Source: Novosphingobium album (ex Hu et al. 2023)
GTDB lineage: Bacteria; Pseudomonadota; Alphaproteobacteria; Sphingomonadales; Sphingomonadaceae
Assembly: GCF_022832385.1 (NCBI RefSeq)
Contig: NZ_JALHLE010000018.1
Coordinates: 62,001 to 126,000, forward strand
Length of the DNA stretch: 64,000 nucleotides
Direction of reading: 5' to 3'
The notes below the pieces were generated by a model, which was not told where the DNA came from, searched no databases, and saw nothing but the letters and a program-made list of their open reading frames with translations. Position 1 is the stretch's first letter. Every line of letters begins with the position of its first letter. The translations under genes were made by a program, and so were the position numbers. Positions 60,439-64,000 of the stretch are shown here, in pieces.

Positions 60439-62514
60439 ATGACAGATTTTGACCGGCGGCTGATGCGGGGGGCGCAAGTGGATTTCAGGAACGGAAACGA
60501 AGGTCATGTGGCCAGTCTCGATCAGGGTCACGACGATGGAGATCAGATCGCGATGAGCGAACCCGAGACCCCGGCAAAGGCCGCGCCAAAGGAAAAGGAG
60601 ACGGGCAAGGGCCCGGCAATCGCCATGGACAAGACCGACACGGCTACCGCCGACCTGCTGGCAGAGGCGCCGGTCAAGGCGCCGAAGAAGAGCGATTCCA
60701 AGGCGATCCACGATCGCCGCTTCACCATCACTACCGATGACAGCCGCGATGCGCTTCTTACCGATTTCGGCAAGGAGACGCTCGACGACCGCTACCTGCT
60801 GCCCGGCGAGAAGTACCAGGACCTGTTCGCCCGCGTGGCCGATGCCTATGCCGACGATCAGGAGCACGCCCAGCGGCTCTATGACTATATCTCGCGCCTG
60901 TGGTTCATGCCTGCGACCCCGGTCCTGTCGAATGGCGGCACCGGCCGGGGCCTGCCGATCTCGTGCTACCTGAACTCGGTCGACGACAGCCTCGAAGGCA
61001 TTGTTGCCACCTGGAACGAGAACGTCTGGCTCGCCTCGCGCGGGGGCGGCATCGGCACCTACTGGGGCAGTGTGCGCGGCATCGGCGAACCGGTAGGCCT
61101 CAACGGCAAGACCAGCGGCATCATCCCCTTCGTGCGCGTGATGGACAGCCTTACGCTCGCGATCTCGCAGGGCTCGCTGCGCCGTGGTTCAGCCGCCTGC
61201 TACATCGACGTTTCGCACCCGGAGATCGAAGAGTTCCTCGAGATCCGCAAGCCTTCGGGCGACTTCAACCGCAAGGCGCTCAACCTGCACCATGGTGTGC
61301 TGCTCACCGACGAGTTCATGGAAGCGGTGCGTGACGGCGCCGAATTCGAACTGAAGAGCCCGCGCGACGGTTCGGTGCGTGGCAAGGTCGATGCCCGCTC
61401 GCTGTTCCAGAAGCTGGTCGAGGTTCGCCTCGCCACCGGTGAGCCCTACATCGTCTTCTCCGACACCGTGAACCGCATGATGCCCAAGCATCACCGCGAT
61501 CTCGGCCTCAAGGTCTCGACTTCGAACCTGTGCTCGGAAATCACGCTGCCGACCGGCCGCGATCACCTCGGCAACGACCGCACGGCGGTGTGCTGCCTCT
61601 CGTCGCTCAACCTCGAGACCTGGGAAGAGTGGAAGGGCGACAAGCGTTTCATCGAGGACGTGCTGCGCTTCCTCGACAACGTGCTGCAGGACTACATCGA
61701 CCGTGCGCCGGACGAGATGGCGCGCGCCAAGTATTCGGCCATGCGCGAGCGCTCGGTCGGCATGGGCGTGATGGGCTTCCACTCGTACCTGCAGAAGAAG
61801 GGCATCGCCTTCGAAAGCGCGATGGCCAAGGCGCTCAACATGCAGATGTTCCAGTACATCAACATGAAAGCCAACGAGGCCTCGATGCTGCTGGCCAATG
61901 AGCGCGGCCCCTGCCCGGATGCCGCTGACACCGGCGCGATGGAGCGTTTCAGCTGCAAGATGGCGATCGCGCCGACCGCGTCGATCTCGATCATCTGCGG
62001 CGGCACCTCGGCCTGCATCGAGCCGATCCCGGCGAACATCTACACCCACAAGACGCTTTCGGGCTCGTTCGTGGTGAAGAACCCCTACCTGCAGAAGCTG
62101 CTCGCCTCGAAGTCGAAGGATTCCACCAATGTGTGGAACTCGATCCTCGAGCACGGCGGTTCGGTCCAGCACCTCGACTTCCTCTCGCCGGAGGAAAAGG
62201 CGGTCTACAAGACCAGCTTCGAGATCGACCAGCGCTGGCTGCTCGAATTCGCCGCCGACCGCACGCCCTACATCGATCAGGCCCAGTCGCTGAATCTGTT
62301 CATCCCGGCCGACGTCGACAAGTGGGACCTGATGATGCTGCACTTCCAGGCCTGGGAGAAGGGCATCAAGTCGCTCTACTACCTGCGTTCCAAGTCGGTG
62401 CAGCGCGCGGGCTTCGCGGGCGCGGGCGGCGTGGAGGCGGACAACACCGCCGAGGCGCCCAAGTTCGAAATCGGCGAGACGACCGACTACGATGAGTGTC
62501 TCGCCTGCCAGTAA
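60439..62514 (+). CDS. nrdA: Class I ribonucleotide reductase large subunit
   Basis: 691 aa from ATG 60439 (GAGG 7 nt upstream); ATG 60553 would give 653 aa. Radical and catalytic residues: LPISCYLNS (Cys), NLCSEITLPT (Asn, Cys, Glu of the active loop), TAVCCLSSLNLE (second Cys of the redox pair), LYYLRSKSV (Tyr-Tyr radical path) and the C-terminal CLAC shuttle. The first ~110 residues are Lys/Ala/Glu-rich and lack an ATP-cone. Partner nrdB lies at 20969-22021. Reduces NDPs to dNDPs. Confidence 0.93.
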   Translation: MTDFDRRLMRGAQVDFRNGNEGHVASLDQGHDDGDQIAMSEPETPAKAAPKEKETGKGPAIAMDKTDTATADLLAEAPVKAPKKSDSKAIHDRRFTITTDDSRDALLTDFGKETLDDRYLLPGEKYQDLFARVADAYADDQEHAQRLYDYISRLWFMPATPVLSNGGTGRGLPISCYLNSVDDSLEGIVATWNENVWLASRGGGIGTYWGSVRGIGEPVGLNGKTSGIIPFVRVMDSLTLAISQGSLRRGSAACYIDVSHPEIEEFLEIRKPSGDFNRKALNLHHGVLLTDEFMEAVRDGAEFELKSPRDGSVRGKVDARSLFQKLVEVRLATGEPYIVFSDTVNRMMPKHHRDLGLKVSTSNLCSEITLPTGRDHLGNDRTAVCCLSSLNLETWEEWKGDKRFIEDVLRFLDNVLQDYIDRAPDEMARAKYSAMRERSVGMGVMGFHSYLQKKGIAFESAMAKALNMQMFQYINMKANEASMLLANERGPCPDAADTGAMERFSCKMAIAPTASISIICGGTSACIEPIPANIYTHKTLSGSFVVKNPYLQKLLASKSKDSTNVWNSILEHGGSVQHLDFLSPEEKAVYKTSFEIDQRWLLEFAADRTPYIDQAQSLNLFIPADVDKWDLMMLHFQAWEKGIKSLYYLRSKSVQRAGFAGAGGVEADNTAEAPKFEIGETTDYDECLACQ

Positions 62515-62528
62515 GGGGTTGCCAGTAA

Positions 62529-62846
62529 GTGGTCCGGTTCGCGCGCATCCTGCCCATGGGCCTGCTTTTGGTGCTGGCAGGATGCGCGCATCAGGTTTCG
62601 TCTGCCGTCGAACCGGAGGCGCCGGGCTTTTTGCTTGGCGTCTGGCACGGCTTCATCTTCCCGTTTGCATGGGTGGCGTCGTTGTTTACCGACGTCACGA
62701 TCTACGCCGTGCCGAACAACGGCGGCTGGTACAATTTCGGCTATTTCATCGGGATCATGTTTCTGGGCGTCGGTGCCCATCGCGGCAAGCGCGTGGTCTA
62801 TCGCGAGCGGGTGATCGAAATGAACGGGCCGATCATCGATCAGTAG
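62529..62846 (+). CDS. Small lipoprotein with membrane segment
   Basis: 105-aa protein from GTG 62529 (AAGGGG upstream). MVRFARILPMGLLLVLAGCA shows a lipobox (LAGC, Cys19). The rest, EAPGFLLGVWHGFIFPFAWVASLFTD then VTIYAVPNNGGWYNFGYFIGIMFLGVGAHR, carries one to two hydrophobic helices. Similar short proteins occur widely in bacteria, without known function. 14 nt behind nrdA. Confidence 0.65.
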   Translation: MVRFARILPMGLLLVLAGCAHQVSSAVEPEAPGFLLGVWHGFIFPFAWVASLFTDVTIYAVPNNGGWYNFGYFIGIMFLGVGAHRGKRVVYRERVIEMNGPIIDQ

Positions 62847-62913
62847 AAAGAGGGCCGCCTGCCACCCCGCTCGCGCTGCCCTAGGTCCATGCTGTTGCGA
62901 AAAGGCGTGACGC

Positions 62914-63483
62914 TCAGGATATTCCCGGTTCCGGATCGTCGCTGGATTGGATCAGCCGCAGCTTTTCCTTCAAGTTGGTTCTGGACATTGCGATCACGTG
63001 GTCGACGCCCTCGATCGTGATTGCCAGCGTTCCATCTTCCGCGGTCGCGATAAAGCCCTTTTCCCTCAAATACCAAACGTGAAACTCGAAAAGCTCGTCC
63101 GGGCAGTTCAGGATTTCATGGACGTAATAACGTCCGACCCCGGCGTCGTGCGCCTGTTCCCGTCTTCTCTTGTAAAGAAAGAGGAGGATTTTTTCATGGG
63201 CCTCCGCATCGGAAAGAGGTGCTTTTTCATCGTCCGAAGAGGAAAAAACGAACCCGGTGACTTGGGTATAGACCAGATTGTAAGTTGCGCGTTCTTCGGG
63301 GTTCTTCAGCACCTTGTAAGCCCCGATCACTGCGGTGAACTTCACGACGTCCGGCACGTCGGCGTGGTCGGGATGGTATTTCTTGGCCAGCCCGTGGTAG
63401 GCAGTCTCAAGTGCTTTGGAAGTGCAATTCGGATCGACCTGCAAAATATCATAATAGTCGATAAATGGATCGCTACTGGCCAT
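62914..63483 (-). CDS. J-domain protein with C-terminal winged-helix-like region
   Basis: 189-aa protein: J domain at residues 8-72 (YYDILQVDPNCTSKALETAY, HGLAKKYHPDHADVPD with the HPD motif, KNPEERATY), then an acidic linker (SSSDDEKAPLSDAEAHEK) and a C-terminal GVGRYYVHEILNCPDELFEFHVWYLREKGFIATAEDGTLAITIEG, which has the helix-helix-wing pattern of a DNA-binding winged helix. No Gly/Phe or zinc-finger region, so not DnaJ itself. GC content is lower (near 50%) than that of its neighbours. Confidence 0.75.
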   Translation of the reverse strand: MASSDPFIDYYDILQVDPNCTSKALETAYHGLAKKYHPDHADVPDVVKFTAVIGAYKVLKNPEERATYNLVYTQVTGFVFSSSDDEKAPLSDAEAHEKILLFLYKRRREQAHDAGVGRYYVHEILNCPDELFEFHVWYLREKGFIATAEDGTLAITIEGVDHVIAMSRTNLKEKLRLIQSSDDPEPGIS

Positions 63484-63564
63484 GGTGGGATCGCTCAAGT
63501 GGATTTGAATGAATTTATCTACCGTTTGTCATGGAGAATTCCAGCTCTGCGACTGAGCACTATC

Positions 63565-63576
63565 CCAAAATTTTGG
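63565..63576. promoter_or_regulatory. 12-bp palindrome before the J-domain gene
   Basis: CCAAAATTTTGG, a perfect palindrome, ~82 bp before the start at 63483. A candidate operator; no matching regulator is known here. Confidence 0.3.
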
Positions 63577-63620
63577 AAGTATGGGCAGCACTGCGGAAGC
63601 CCGTTGATGGGGTACTGTGC

Positions 63621-64000
63621 TTAACTGGCCGAATAGCGGTACCGGATCGTATAACCGATATGGTCGGAGAGCATCGAACCGTCCGGCTCGGTGCCAAAGG
63701 GAATGTCCGCACCGGCCGGGATCAGGGTCTTCCCCATGGTGTCGAGCGTGAACTGCAAGTCGCGTCCGCGCCCTATGATCGTGGCGGCGTCAGCCGGGCG
63801 GGCGAGCGGGCGGGGGCCGCCGGCGAGCCATGTCTTCAGCGCGTCGGCTTCGCCCTGTCCGCCCAGTCGCGCGATCGCAGCGTCGAGCGCGGCGGTGCGG
63901 TCCGGGCGCTTGCCCCGGTTGAAGTCTCCGGCGATCACCACCGGCACGTCCGGGTTGCGGTTCGCGGCGATGAAATCGGCGAGGAATCTGGCCTGCCGCC
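63621..64000 (-). CDS. Endonuclease/exonuclease/phosphatase-family protein (5' part outside the window)
   Basis: C-terminal ~126 residues of an EEP-fold metal-dependent hydrolase; the frame continues past base 64000. VPVVIAGDFNRG holds the catalytic Asp/Asn and SMLSDHIGYTIRYR the catalytic SDH histidine. A phosphodiesterase or phosphatase role is expected; target (DNA, lipid, sphingomyelin) is not determinable. Confidence 0.8.
   Translation of the reverse strand, partial: RQARFLADFIAANRNPDVPVVIAGDFNRGKRPDRTAALDAAIARLGGQGEADALKTWLAGGPRPLARPADAATIIGRGRDLQFTLDTMGKTLIPAGADIPFGTEPDGSMLSDHIGYTIRYRYSAS

Overview
The window is GC-rich chromosomal DNA whose gene content and repeats fit an alphaproteobacterium of the Sphingomonadales, most likely a Novosphingobium-like organism. 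This is inferred from protein families, GTG/TTG starts, ATGA overlaps and short palindromic repeats of the sphingomonad kind; no rRNA or other marker gene is present. I see no tRNA, rRNA, CRISPR array, insertion sequence or prophage.

Layout. (1) 1-15.4 kb is an acyl-CoA catabolic region: an LLM-class flavin oxidoreductase (cut by the window edge), a zinc alcohol-type dehydrogenase, an SDR, a divergent LysR regulator, and a biotin-dependent acyl-CoA carboxylase (beta subunit, 43-aa membrane peptide, alpha subunit) followed by GFA and MaoC genes. After these come an IclR regulator facing an acyl-CoA ligase, then a tandem hot-dog hydratase, an HSL-type hydrolase, a CaiB-type CoA transferase and an MFE-2-like SDR. 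(2) 15.4-20.4 kb has a TylF-like methyltransferase, an SDR and a lipoprotein PQQ/heme c dehydrogenase. (3) 20.4-25.5 kb has nrdB, small envelope proteins, a MAPEG protein, a membrane-anchored L7/L12-like protein, an AT-rich gap and an SDR. (4) 25.5-33.9 kb holds a carboxylesterase, a nucleoside transporter, a YhhQ-type queuosine-precursor transporter, argB, yggT, folD and marC. (5) 33.9-41.8 kb is a surface-glycan locus: epimerase, glycosyltransferase and sulfotransferase on +, and rfbF-rfbG-methyltransferase-rfbC-GT2 on -. (6) 42-47.4 kb has a TonB-like protein, rpoN, lptB and pmbA. (7) 47.4-52.8 kb has an amidohydrolase with two crotonases (-), and a YjbQ, carboxymuconolactone-decarboxylase-like, cytochrome b561, molybdopterin oxidoreductase series (+). 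(8) 52.9-64 kb has a sterol-desaturase-like protein and a cytochrome P450 facing each other across a strong terminator, an orphan ABC ATPase, nadB, two SDRs, a YeaQ-like protein, nrdA, a lipoprotein, a J-domain protein and the end of an EEP-family phosphatase/nuclease.

How the parts connect. The LysR and IclR genes each have inverted-repeat operator candidates in the divergent intergenic region that faces the catabolic genes, so two separately controlled acyl-CoA modules are likely. The P450 and the sterol desaturase, 2.2 kb apart and convergent, carry the same 20-bp element (18/20 identical) in the same orientation 43 and 67 bp before their starts. This is the strongest sign of an undescribed small regulon here. 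The CDP-sugar genes and the sulfotransferase suggest a modified, possibly sulfated, surface polysaccharide. nrdA and nrdB are both present but about 38 kb apart.
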